NCBI GenBank assembly: GCA_012295275.1
Contig: CM022666.1
Span: 2,265,616-2,329,615 of the forward strand
Direction of reading: 5' to 3'
Length of the DNA stretch: 64,000 bases
Origin: Chrysomallon squamiferum
Lineage: Eukaryota > Mollusca > Gastropoda > Neomphalida > Peltospiridae
This document shows, in pieces, positions 1 through 11,730 of this stretch. Below the pieces are notes generated by a model, which saw only the letters and a program-made list of their open reading frames with translations, did not search any database and was not told where the DNA came from. The translations under genes and the position numbers were made by a program. Each line of letters starts with the position of its first letter. Positions within the stretch are counted from its first letter, which is position 1.

Positions 1-55
1 ATTGAATTTTTAAAAAAAATGAGAATCTACAAGTACTTATGAAATCTCAACTTAC

Positions 56-592
56 CACAACAGCTTGCTGGTCTTCTGTTGTTATTTCAAGCTGTTGCTC
101 AGTGAGTTCCACCTCTTCCTGAGTTTCACCTTCTTTTGGCGCTTCTGCAGGGGGCACATCCTGGGCTGGTGTTGTTTCTGCCGCAAAAAAAAAAAAAAAA
201 TCCACCGAATTTATCATTGAGAAAGAGCTTAAATAACACTTCAGCATTCTTCATATGAATGTTTGAGACACAAGTATTTCTGGCAGAATGATGATGACAA
301 GAAACATATTGCTTAGTGGGCTATAATTACAAAGTAGCAAAAAGGAATCTTTTATATACACCTTCCCAAAGAAAGCAGAGTATGTAGTGAGAAAAACAGA
401 GCTTTTATAAAACAAATACTTAAATAAATAAATAAATAAATAAAAACCCTATTAAAATTGTAACAAATAATTTAAAAGCTATAAATGATATCACAAATAA
501 ACAAGGACATTTCTTAATGTTTGTGGTTGCATAAGTATTTTTCTGTTATCAAAAGCCCAACTGGTTAATTAAATAATAATAATAATAATAAT

Positions 593-684
<92 letters not shown>

Positions 685-2656
685 AACAAAAACAAAACAA
701 CCTAACACAAATAAACAAAATTTATAAATAACAATTTATAAGTATAAAAAATATAACAAGCAAAGAATGGTTCATATATGTTCATGCAAACATACATAAT
801 TAACAAAAATAACAAAGAAAATACAACTGTAATCAATACAGTAAAAATGTTAAAAGAAAGGCATGAACTGAAAACTGAGAATTATAAAATAAAGCAGATA
901 TAAGCTGAACAATTTCTATTGTGATAAAACACACCAACTTGTTTGCAGCTGCATAACAAAACATCAATCTCAGTAACAAATTTAATCTAAAAATTTGTTT
1001 TGTGTTTTTTATTAAGGAAAAAAATTTAAAATATGATATATAACAGTTTATATACAAAATATTAACTTTTTTCAATTCAGTTATAAACAACAATTTAAGC
1101 TTACCTTCTTTGATATCTTTATTACGAGAAAAATCAAAATATAAATTAAGGAGTACAAACATCTCCTTTAACAAATACGGTGAAAAAATTTAGGCCCTAT
1201 ATTCTTTAATTTACATTAGAAAATCAGTTTAAATAAAATCCACGATTCATCTTCTATGGTTTTTTTTAGTTTATTATGAAAAACAATTAAACAATAATTA
1301 ATTTGGCAAAACACTGTGAAATAATTTATTGCCTTTTACTTTTTCAGTTATGAATTCCTTATCTACTAAATAAAATTAAACAGTTCCGATCTCAGAAAAA
1401 CATTGTGAAATAATTAAACTGCTTAATGTTAAGATCATAAATTCTGTATAAATTATAATCTAAAACTCACCTTCAGTGACTTCTTTATAATGGAAATTTT
1501 AAAAAAAAAAGATAAAAACAAAAAAAAGCTTTTATATCATTTCACTAAACGTGAATTGTTTATCCTTTTTAGTTCATATTAACATTTAATATTAATATTT
1601 ATACAGCTGTTTTAAAATCTGAATAATTGTTTGGGTTAACATTATAACAACCAAGTTTTGTTTTCGAAGAATGAATATTTGCATGGCAACAGGAGGAAAG
1701 TGTTAATATAATATAGAAGACGTCTGTTGTGGAATATCTTCATGAAAACATAAATGGACTCAGTGTATACATGTATACAATTATATATGCATAAATACTC
1801 GGTAACTAAAGAGATTCATTTCAATAACAAGAAATTTAGACTTAATACCTGAGCAAAACATGAACAGTTATTACTGTGTATTGAGTAATTATTATTAAGT
1901 TTGTAGACATTCACTTCATTAAAAATGATTTTTTGTTGACTTATACATGCATAAATATCATATAATAAATCTATACACCAAATCTAAAGATATGCAGATC
2001 TGTAAAAAACACCAAAACTTTTAGACTTAATACCTGAGCTGAATATATTCATGCATAAATATTTGTTCAACAAGTTTGCAAACCAAATCTAAAGACATTC
2101 AGTTCATTAAAACTTTTAGCCTTAATACCTGAACAACATTTATGCATTTTAAAATTTATTTTTAACCAAATTTATAGACATTTAGCTCCTTAAAAAAATA
2201 TTTAGACTTAATACCTAAGCAAAATTTATACATTCATAAATATTGAACAACAAGATAGCAAACTGAATCTAAAAACATCCAGTTTGATATAGTATAGATT
2301 CAGTATAGATTCAGTACAGGAAAAAAAAAAAAATATCAAAAATACGTGAGCACAAGTTATAAAATGTCTGCAGATAAAATCTAAAGAAAATCGTTTCATT
2401 AATAATGTTCAGACTCACTTGTATCAGAGGCTCGAATCTGTCCCTCAGATGCTTCTGGTCCTGCTGCATCAGGTTGGGGTGTGCTTCTCTTTGATCCTTT
2501 TGGCGTGCTGTGTTTTGATGACCGTGGAGTTACCGTTTTAGAACTGGACTTTGAACCTGCTTTTGATCCAGACTTTGATGGTGTACGTGATCCAGGCCTC
2601 GATCCAGGCTTGGATTCTGATTTTGCTTCGACCGGAGATTCCTCCTTGTCGGACAT
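56..2656 (-). CDS. Unrecognised Ser/Lys-rich to Glu-rich protein, 5' exons (partial)
   Basis: I do not recognise this gene. The ATG is at 2656-2654, 17 nt inside an exon that starts at 2673 after a good acceptor (CCCTCACACAG). Coding exons are 2419-2656, 1471-1482, 1105-1116 and 56-177; each joins in phase 1 and the frame stays open throughout. The product starts MSDKEESPVEAKSESK, then has a low-complexity stretch of SKSGSKAGSKSSSK and STPKGSKRSTPQ type (roughly residues 16-60). An acidic stretch follows (KVTEDIKEETTPAQ, then QEEVELTEQQLEITTEDQ). It is probably intrinsically disordered; no signal peptide or membrane segment is visible. The gene continues past the left edge after a GTAAG donor at 55-51. 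Such an N-terminus with microexons occurs in some cytoskeletal or muscle proteins, but that is only a guess. Confidence 0.6.
572..682. repeat. (AAT)n microsatellite
   Basis: About 110 bp of nearly pure AAT repeat, with one ATT interruption, in the last visible intron of the minus-strand gene. The surrounding intron (178-1104) is otherwise plain AT-rich DNA. Confidence 0.95.
1105..1482 (-). other. Two 12-nt microexons of the minus-strand gene
   Basis: The minus strand reads AAAG|AAGTCACTGAAG|GTGAGT at 1482-1471 and AAAG|ATATCAAAGAAG|GTAAGC at 1116-1105. Both have pyrimidine-rich tracts upstream and strong donors. Each adds four codons without changing phase 1, so inclusion or skipping keeps the frame; together they encode KVTE-DIKE before ETTPAQ. 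Their similar form (both end GAAG|GT) suggests one arose from the other. Transcript evidence is needed, but the matching phase on both sides is unlikely by chance. Confidence 0.5.
1834..2235. repeat. Degenerate ~90-bp tandem array with splice-donor-like core
   Basis: Four copies of a core reading TTAGACTTAATACCTGAGC on the plus strand occur near 1836, 2022, 2107 and 2199 (spacings about 186, 85 and 92). They share flanks such as GCATAAATAT and CCAAATCTAAAGACATTCAG. On the minus strand, which is the sense of the host gene, the core is CTCAG|GTATTAAG, a usable 5' splice-site shape. It lies in the intron between the 2419 exon and the microexon at 1482. Confidence 0.8.
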
Positions 2657-3759
2657 TTTAACTGTTTGAATCTCTGTGTGAGGGAAACAAAAAAAACAAA
2701 AAAAAAGATGAATATGTCTTGAAAATATATATATAAATATATATATATTTTTTTTTAAACTGTAATTGTATCTGCAATGGAACAAACTGCCCAAATATAT
2801 TTTGGATACTTCTACCATTTTTTTATTTTTTTACTATTTACTTTTTATTTATTTATTTATTTATTTATTTATTTGGGGGTAATTTTTGGGTATTGGGTGA
2901 CAGCCTTTGATCCTGATTAATATTTTGAATAAAATATATAACTCAGAAGAGTATATGGAAAATAGCATTGTTAGTTTTTAAAATGATATCTCAATTATGT
3001 TATATAAAAATGTAACAAATTAAAATAAAATACATCTCCTGAACAATTATGTAAATCACTATTACATTTTTAGCCTATTTTGAATTACTTTTGTAACAGA
3101 AATATAAAAAAAAAAAACAAGAGAAAATGTATTTAATTATAAACTTGCTATTTTAGACCTTCTCTTTAAAATATGACCTCTAATTAATTCTGATTGTTAA
3201 TTACATTAAAATATCCTTATTCATTACAGTATACTAGATAAATGTAACAAGTAAGAGGTTTATTTAGTTTTGTTTTATTTCTTCTTCTTCTTTTTTTTTT
3301 TAATGAAACAGAAAGATGTTGATAGTGCGATAATGAATTTGTGCAAGTATCATGTTGGCATTATGATTATTTAATCGTGTACTTTTAATGTTGTATCAAA
3401 CTTTGATTAATAATTAACGTTATTTAATTCTTTTTCTAGTTCCTATTGATAACTGCTAAAGGTAGCGTTCAGAGAGTTTTCATATAAAAAATATATATAT
3501 TATTTTATTTACATATGATACTGATTTTTAATGATTACAATTTCAGTAACAATAAATGATTAAAGGTTTATAACGAAAACATATTATATTACCATATATT
3601 TTTGTAATAATGCATTCATTTATTAAAATGATCAGTGAAATATATATCTGCTAAAATAGAAACAAACCTGTCCTTCCTATAAAGTGTAATAACTTTAAAT
3701 ATATTAATTCTTAAAAAAGGAAATATAGCACTTTACAAATGTCGTTTGCTATCAGTGAT

Positions 3760-3920
3760 CAGAAAGCAATTGTTTGCTTCGTCCTTAACGACGGCTTCGT
3801 TATTTGTCGGAAGTATTCGTCAACTGACTGATCCTTGGTCATAAATCCAGAATAAGAAGCAGAATCTAAAATACAAAATAAGAGACCAGTCTAGTATGTG
3901 CTTCGGAAATTATCGTCATT
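3760..3920. promoter_or_regulatory. Probable bidirectional promoter (unknown gene / ASCC1)
   Basis: This short island has several CpGs in DNA that otherwise nearly lacks them, and lies between two divergent genes. It contains TCGGAAGT at 3807-3814, an ETS-family type core, and a second CTTCGGAAAT near 3901. Placement and composition support a promoter; no start site can be read from sequence alone. Confidence 0.4.
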
Positions 3921-4310
3921 TGGAATTATATGCTTGATGCATTTTAGCTTTTATTGGTTATCTTATGATGTGTCATTTAAATTCAAGAGGTCATAATTTG
4001 CGGAAATAAATGATGCCAAGTGCCTAGTCTTCTGCTAATAGATAAATAGGGGAAATCATCCAAAATGAAACTAAGAATATCAGCATATTCTGACAGTGTA
4101 ATATTAAATCAGTAAACATTAAGAAATTTAGAAAGGTAACGATATTGGTTTCAGATAAATGATTGCCTTCATTTGTTTCAAAGTGAAAGTTTTGTTCTTT
4201 TCAGTTCTGATACGAATGTATGATATGATACGTATAATTTAGTTTTTAAATATGTTTTTATTTTTAGAAATATATATATATATTCACACACATAACTCTT
4301 TACTTATTTT

Positions 4311-4386
4311 TATAATAATAATAATAATAATAATCATAATAATAATAATAATAATAATAATTATTATTATTATTATGATTATTATG

Positions 4387-4419
<33 letters not shown>

Positions 4420-4422
4420 GCA
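4311..4422. repeat. (AAT)n-(ATT)n inverted trinucleotide tract
   Basis: About 50 bp of AAT repeats is followed directly by about 55 bp of ATT repeats, giving a near-perfect palindrome that could extrude a cruciform. It is interrupted by a few CAT/ATG units and lies upstream of the ASCC1 coding exons. Confidence 0.9.
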
Positions 4423-4950
4423 ATTTTTGCATTTTTTGTTGTTATTATTAGTTTTTAATATTTTAATAAATTAACCATGAAATTATTATTTATCATGTTT
4501 ATATACAATACATTACCAAATATGTTCAGTAATAGAATATATCATTTTATACTGAAGCAAATTAATATTCAAATATGTTTTGAAATGTAATTTATTTAAC
4601 CATCATAATAATAAAAGTTCATGATTTTTGTAATCTATACATATTTTAAATCTGAGATTATACATTTTAAATACATGTTGATCATTCATGTTTAGATATG
4701 ACCTAACCCATTAAGAAATTGCATTGTTATTATTATTAAATATATTTCATTCCAGTTTTGAATGATTTTTGTTCTTTTCTTTTCTTTCTTTATTTAATTA
4801 TATAAAAATTATTGTTTCATAAGTTTCAGAGAAAAATTTTATATTCACCTTCCTATAATAATTCTTTTTGCCTTGTTTTTCAGATATAAATAAATCTATG
4901 TTTTAGTATCACTTTATTGACCTCTGACATCTCAGGTGCTAGACTTTGTC

Positions 4951-5165
4951 ATGGATATTTTGAAGCCATCCTTTATTTGGATAGGTAATAGGTGTTATCG
5001 TAAAAATCCCATGCTTCAGAGGGAAGGAAATTTGGCAGAAGAGGATGAATTTTCAGGTAGATATTTAAATTCTACTTGAGTACTGTTGAATGTATACATG
5101 TTTAGTACACTTTTAAGTTGTTAAATGTAAAGATTAAGATGTCGAATTTTTTAGCAGATAGAAGC

Positions 5166-5196
<31 letters not shown>

Positions 5197-5933
5197 CATA
5201 AAAACACACACACACATACATATACATACTTTCATATATACACACATGCATACAATATATACATTACATTTATACATACATAAAAATATGTAGGAATATA
5301 CACACACACACACACACACATATATATGTACTTACCACACACGCACACAAACACAAATGCTTTAATACATACACAAATACATAAATAAACACATGTGCAT
5401 TCAACACTGCTTCATGATCTGTGGATCCCAGGATCAATTCTTCTCGTCTGGCTACATCCTATTCCAAAATATTCTTCATAGTCGATGTAAGTGCTTTCCT
5501 TTTTGTTTGAAAGAGAACTTAAAAGAATCTCTGCTGCCAGCTGATAAGAAACATTTTCTTATTCTCATCACAAAACTACATAACTCTTGTCTGACAAAAG
5601 TTAATTAATATAACAATGCATTATTATTTAATTTTAACAAATGTTCATGTTTTGGGGCGATTTTTTTTTAATTTCAGCTGACATGACAGACAGAATATAT
5701 TCAGATGAGGCATGTGATGAGGCTGTTGATGTTGAGGAAACAAAAGATGGATTTAAAATAAGTCTGGATGTGCCCAGCATTTTTTTCAAATTTATCATTG
5801 GCAAGAGAGGGGAAACAAAAAAGACAATTGAGACTCAGACCCGTACACAGATCAGAATACCAAAACAAGGACAGGAAGGACCAATAGGTGAGGGGCAAAT
5901 ATATTCTGAAAATTTGATTGGTTGTTGTTTTTG

Positions 5934-5974
<41 letters not shown>

Positions 5975-6670
5975 TTAATATTTATTTATTTATTTATTAT
6001 TTAATGCTTTTCAATTTTTCTTTTTGAAAACTAATTGAAATTATTTAAATTTTTTAGAAATTTATTATATAAAATGTAATTGATTTGACAATAAAATAAC
6101 AAATGTATAATATTCTTAATTCTTCTAAGTAATTTAGAATGAATAAAATGAATATGTATTTGTTTAAAATACCATAACATATTTTAATGTTCCTAGTGAT
6201 TAGAAGTAAATCATAAATTATCAGCAAAATGAAATCTTCATAGACACCTTCACACAGAGTGGGAACATACTACATCTATAATCTAAATAAAATTTCCATT
6301 GGTTGGATTGGGAAATGAATCTTCAGGTTCATTTTGACAAACTGATCTTGCAGTCCTTCATCCTTCAGGTGAGGACTGCAACCATAAATACAATTTTCTA
6401 AACAAATTTCATAATATGTTACATAGCTTTATAGAAAACTGAATTTTTTATTATTATTATTATTATTAATTTTTTGTTTACAGTTATTTTAGGTCACGAC
6501 AAACCTGGTGTGTGTTCGGCTAAAACAAGAATAGACATGCGGGTTGAAACAGCACGACAGAGGGAGCCGTTCACTCACTTCCTGTCGTTTCCTGTCAACA
6601 GTGAGCATGTCAGAATAAAGTTTGGAGACTTCAAAGATGATGTCTTGAGAGAGTGTGATGGGGTAATAAT

Positions 6671-6701
<31 letters not shown>

Positions 6702-7206
6702 ATTTTTTTTTTTTTTTTTTAAATAAACTATCAGTGTAGTTAATATTATGACACAAAATGTTTGGGTTATGTAGGATTCCTGATTCTACATCCACATACT
6801 GCAGCACATCATTCAATAAAACAAGTCATTTTTGGTTATTTCTTTCTTAATTTAGAACTCTTTTTTTTTCTTAACTTGTGTTAGTTAAGTAAAGTTAACT
6901 AATTTGAACACCGAAATGCACCACAGCTCTACTTGTAAAAATGTTTTGATGTTTCAATTAAAATTCTTTCAAATAAAGCTCAATAAATATATCAAATGTT
7001 TTTTTATTAGATTTATACAATATTTCATTGGTAAGTTTTCATTAGATAAAAATATTTATTTATTTATTATTACTTCTACTACTACTATTATATTGTTGTT
7101 GTTGTTATTGTTATTATTATTACTACAGTTGCTACTTCTACTGGTGCTACTACTGCTGCTGCTGCTACTACTACTACTACTAATACTACTACTACTATTA
7201 TCATTA

Positions 7207-7247
<41 letters not shown>

Positions 7248-9417
7248 TTGTTATGTTTTGTAATTGCAGGATCGAGGACTAGATGCATCCATTTTCCAGA
7301 ATCCTTTGAAACTGCATCTGACTGTTGGAACTTTGGTGCTACTTACAAACAGTGAAGTGCAGAAAGCAGCTGGGATTTTGCAGCAGTGTCAAGAAGATCT
7401 TGTTGAGTAAGTCAACAACAACAACAACAAATACAATGATAAATTAAACAATAATAAGAGTAGAAGTAATAGTAACAACAAACAATAGTAGTATAATACT
7501 AATGATAATAGTGATAGTAGTAATAATAATGATTGTACTCAAAATACTAGCAGCAGTAGTAATAATAATAATAATAATAGTAGTAGTAATAATATTGATA
7601 GTAATGATAACAGTTTGCAATAATAACAAAAGGAATACTACAATATTATTAACAAAGATGATAATAACATTAATAATAATAAGTAATACAAATAATAACA
7701 ATGACAACAATAACAAATGTCAAAGGTGCTAAGGCCAGTTAACATGAACTTCATACATTTTTAAAGAATAAAGATCATTAGTATGATTAATTATTTCTTT
7801 CTTTCTATTAGACCTATCTTGAAGGGAAAACCTCTGCTGTACAATATTAAAGGATTGGAGTATATGAACGATGACCCCAACACTGTTGATGTGTTGTATG
7901 CTAAAGTACAGAGTCCACAAGAAGATGACAGGTGTGCATTATTATTATTATTATAGTTAATATTATAACTATTATTTATCTTTTATTATTATTATTTATT
8001 TTATTATTTTTCGTTTAAATTTTATCATTATTTAAATTTCATAAATGCAGTTAAAACAATTTCAGTTTTTTGTTGTTGTTTTATGAGTAGCAGACAGTTT
8101 ATCTGGCATTAAAACAAAAAAATTACCAGAAAACTGGAAATAAGCACATATTAATTTTAAAATCCAGAAATTCAAGGTCAAATCCAGTTCCAGGTTTGCC
8201 AGATAAACCATCTGGTACCAGTATCAGCATATTCAGTGATGTGAAGGAATATACTTGTATATGTGTCAGACTGACATGGCCATATTTGATTGAAAATAAA
8301 TTTTTGTTGATCATCATCACTGTCATCATCATCATCACCATCAGTGTGCAGCAGTTACATCTCGTTGTTACAGTGAAAGCTTGAGCATGTTGTTACCACA
8401 TCATCCTGTCTTGCACTATCCTAAGCCTGATGGTTTACTTCCAGTATTCATCTTTCTCATTACCTCCATTACTTCTCTGCTCTTTCTCCATAGCTGTTTT
8501 TACCTTTGAATGGTTTCCAAAACATTTTTTTTTTTTTTTTTTTTTTTTTTTCAAGGTTGCAGATCCTTTCTGATCAGCTTGTAGAGAAATTCACATCAGC
8601 AGGTTTAATGCAGAGACAGTACGACAGGGTTAAACTTCACATTACCGTGATGAATTCGCTCATGCGGAAAGACCCAACAGAAGTCGAACAATCTCGACCA
8701 GAACGGGAAAAGGTTCAGGCAAAGATAGAGAATCTTTTGATGCACTGAATATATTAAAAGTAAGTGAGATAAGTTTAAGTTAAACATTATTTTGCAATTA
8801 ACAGTCAATAAAGTTCTGTCTTTCTTATAGATTTTGTGTAACAATTTGAGAATTAAAATAAAAAACAACACCCCAAAACCTAACATTATTGGAACCACAC
8901 CATGAGCCATTGTTTTTGTTAAACAGTAGCATGGGATTTTTTTATACATCACAGATGAATAAAAATTTGGCAGATGAATGCATATAGGTATTTGAATAGG
9001 AAATAGCATACAGGGTCCATAAAATGGAGTCTAGATCCTGAACTCAAGCCATTATATTTTTTTACATGAGTAATCTAACCTCTGAGCCTTTGACCAGCTA
9101 ATTAGATATTTGAAAAAAAAAAAAGGGAATTAATGATAATTATTCAGACAATTAATAAGACATCTCTGTTTTTTTTTGTTTTTTTTTTGTTCTTGGAATA
9201 TATTATATAATATCGCTTTTACAAATTAGTGACATATTCTCTTTAAGTACTGTAAGTTTAATTTTTCGCAAACGTTAATATTGTTTTATTTATTTTTCAG
9301 AAATTTGGAAATTATGACTTTGGGGCATACCACATAAAAACATTACATCTATCACAAAGATATTCCACTGCTGTGGATGGATATTATGCAAATGCAGGAT
9401 TAATTCAGTTACCATGA
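4951..9417 (+). CDS. ASCC1: ASCC1, activating signal cointegrator 1 complex subunit 1
   Basis: Coding exons: 4951-5056, 5678-5887, 6484-6662, 7270-7406, 7812-7931, 8556-8759, 9301-9417 (stop TGA 9415-9417); all introns are GT-AG. The start MDILKPSFIWIGNRCYRKNP matches the family N-terminus. A KH domain follows, with GKRG at about residues 77-80. A 2H-phosphoesterase (AKAP7/LigT-like) domain has both H-x-T motifs: KLHLTVG (HLT about 181-183) and VKLHITV (HIT about 279-281). With one missing base restored in exon 6, the model is about 357 residues, the usual family length. ASCC1 is a nuclear subunit of the ASCC complex, which acts in transcription coactivation and with ASCC3/ALKBH3 in alkylation repair; that role is known from the family. 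As printed, exon 6 runs into a stop at 8746-8748 (about 314 residues). Confidence 0.93.
5159..5335. repeat. Compound CATA/CA/TA microsatellite in ASCC1 intron 1
   Basis: Alternating CATA, CACA and TATA runs extend for about 175 bp. The rest of this intron (5057-5677) shows no coding signal. Confidence 0.9.
7070..7262. repeat. Compound trinucleotide repeat, ASCC1 intron 3
   Basis: A long run of WNN triplets (TTG, TTA, CTA, CTG, ACT, ATT) ends 7 bp before the acceptor of exon 4. It forms the pyrimidine-leaning 3' end of the intron. Confidence 0.85.
7412..7735. repeat. Compound trinucleotide repeat, ASCC1 intron 4
   Basis: Over 300 bp of decayed AAC/AAT/AGT/ACA triplets starts directly after the exon 4 donor and fills nearly all of this 405-bp intron. 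It is the purine-rich counterpart of the tract in the preceding intron. Confidence 0.85.
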
Positions 9418-9418
9418 C

Positions 9419-9424
9419 AATAAA
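9419..9424 (+). promoter_or_regulatory. Candidate ASCC1 polyadenylation signal
   Basis: AATAAA begins 2 bp after the stop codon. It is close to the stop, so a later AATAAA-like site is also possible; another AATAAA lies near 8807 in the last intron and could serve a short isoform. Confidence 0.35.
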
Positions 9425-9948
9425 TAAACAAGTTAATCGAATTGGATTGAAAAATTAAAATCTAATTCAATGTTATTGTCAAAAGGAAAACAATACCATT
9501 TACTGCTGCAACTTAAAAAAAAAAAAAAAAAAGTAAGATTATTTTCTTTTCATGTTTTGGGAGCATCCATTTGTTATTAATTTTAAAATTTAAGAGTATT
9601 TTAAAATTTAAAAATGAGTGTACATGTGTACAATTTTTTAAATATTAAAATATTATTTTTAAATATTAAAATGAATTAAAACAAAATACACAAGATAACT
9701 TACATACCTAAAGCAATACATATAACGTCATGTTTGTTCTAGTCACAGAGTTAATTTCTGTTCTCTGTAGTATTTGGATTTCATTCAGAATCTTACTGGA
9801 CCCAAACAAATAAAATATTAATAATCCCTTGATAATATAAAAAGAAAAAAAAAAAAAAAAAAATATATTTACCTTTAATATTTTTTTTATTTATCTAAAT
9901 TACATTACAATAACATATACAGATTTTAATATTTTTTGTTTGTATGTA

Positions 9949-9983
<35 letters not shown>

Positions 9984-10075
9984 ACAACTGATGCTGAATA
10001 TGATTTAAAAATTTAATTTTTAAAAAAGGACAGAAACCAGACAGTAAAGAAAAATTACAAAAAAAAGAAAAAAAA

Positions 10076-10108
<33 letters not shown>

Positions 10109-11047
10109 TAAAAATTATGAATTGAAAAATACCTAATGAAGATGAGTCTGTTAACATAGTGTGTTAAAATATAACAATATTACATAATAGATAATAGAGA
10201 TAAACATGACACCTTCATTAATATATAAACATGTTGCTAAGTGAAGGAAAATAAGATATTTTATCTATAAGTCTGGAATGGTGACAAACAACAACAATAA
10301 TAAAAATCCAGATAATTTTCTATGCAGAAGAATATAAATAATTTATTCTGTGAATTGAAATAAATGTGTGGTTATGATTTTTCTCATGATTTCAGTTCTT
10401 AATGCAATCTGTGTTAATGGAGTGAAAGTCAGTGTAAGAATCTATGTTAACATATGATCACTTTTTGAAAATCGCTATCAAATTACATCCAGTATTATTT
10501 TGAAACAAAAGTAGTGAAGATAAATGTAACTGTCAGTGTTGATCCAAAGGTCACTGCATTAATTTTATTCTTCACATTAACCAATTTATGTTTTATATCT
10601 GGTTTAATTTAGTACACGTGAAACAAAGGTCACTCAGTAAATCTGTCAAAATAAACTCAGTTTATATTAAGCAGAGTGAAATCTCTAAATGATATTTAAA
10701 CAGATGCTATTTTATTCAGTTCATATATATACATATTACAGATTAGTTTAAACAGACAAGGGAGATGGTCCAGGGAATTAAATATAATTAAATATACATG
10801 CCATAAATCAGTCTTTCCCATTCAAGTGCAATTAAAAAGCTGCAGGAAAAATATTTCTTATTTTTCATCCAGTTTGTAATTTAGTACAAAAATGAAAATG
10901 CCTGGAAGTCAAAGGAAGAAAGTGTTTGTCCAGAGTGGTTTATGTTGAGCAACGTGAAATCAGCGAATGACATTTAAACAGGTTCTAGTTTATTCAATTC
11001 ACACACACGCACACACATGTGTGTTTGTGTAGGTATGTATGTATATA

Positions 11048-11078
<31 letters not shown>

Positions 11079-11730
11079 CTGTTTGCATCCACTATTAATA
11101 CATCATATACCTATAATTGTCATCTGCTCTTTAATTTAAACAATTCTTATCAATGTTACCTTAAAATGATGATTATTTCTTAACAAATTTGATCTCTCCA
11201 TTATAAATATCATTGAGTTGATCCAAAAAGCACTTATCTTTTAAAAGATACATTTGATTTATCAATTTATTGACAACCCAACTGATTTTTTAAATTATTA
11301 TTCACTACACTTATTCACTTATTGTCTGTTCTTGGTCTAGAAGATCTCAGAAAGAAATTAAACAAATCTTTTGACTTTAATATGAAGTCCTTTCTGACTA
11401 ATTTTCTTTTTCTTTTCTTCTCCTCACCTGAATTTCCTTGTGAATAAAATGACTTTAAACTTCATATGAAGACCAGTTCCAATTCTTACTTCATCAATTT
11501 CTTTTTTTCTCATTTTTTTTTTTTTTCTTCTCAACAATTAAATTTCTTCTGGATAAAATTAATAAGAACAGTCCAATTTTTTTTAAAAAATAATTTTTTT
11601 TTTTTCTTTTTTGGTTCATTCATCATGGAGTTTCGAACAAACAGAATTGCGACGTCTTACAACTCAAATCGTTTAAACAATGCATCTAGATTCAAGCTCT
11701 TTTATCTGAGGTGACGCAGTGAACAGTATA
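9425..11730. other. Convergent 3' intergenic / UTR region
   Basis: ASCC1 and SMC4 point towards each other here, so both 3' UTRs must lie in this stretch. No coding exon was seen. It contains poly-A/T runs, TG repeats (9953-9979, 11050-11078), an AAT run (10077-10108) and a duplicated segment (10661-11002). TTTATT (minus-strand AATAAA) occurs at several places, for instance near 10989, so the SMC4 poly-A site is not fixed. Confidence 0.6.
10661..11002. repeat. Duplicated ~70-bp segment, two diverged copies 277 bp apart
   Basis: The segments at 10661-10733 and 10938-11002 share an ordered string of matches: TTTATRTTRAGCARMGTGAAATC, then AATGAYATTTAAACAG, then TNTATTCARTTCA. They lie in the same orientation with diverged spacer between. 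This looks like an old duplication or two copies of a dispersed repeat. Confidence 0.6.

Larger units (their letters stand above)
2674..4934. other. Divergent intergenic region and 5' UTR introns
   Basis: No coding exon was found between the minus-strand gene and ASCC1. The stretch holds an ATTT repeat (2848-2872), small AT-rich tracts, a CpG-containing probable promoter (3700-3920), an AAT/ATT palindrome (4311-4422) and a probable ASCC1 5'UTR acceptor at 4933-4935. A GAAAG|GTAACG site at 4135/4136 could be the matching UTR donor; that pairing is a guess. Confidence 0.6.

Noticed and set aside
833-1174. 113-codon minus-strand open frame
   Set aside because: AT-rich intron sequence with random composition; it overlaps the microexon at 1105 only by chance.
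4252-4458. Open frame of mostly Ile codons
   Set aside because: It is translation of an ATT microsatellite.
5041-5060. Short intron inside ASCC1 exon 6 as the cause of the frame change
   Set aside because: The span between the two frames is too short and has no GT...AG pair with branch-site room. A missing base explains homology and phase.
6904-7288. Leu-rich and Ile/Val-rich open frames on both strands
   Set aside because: Triplet repeat inside ASCC1 intron 3; the real exon begins at 7270.
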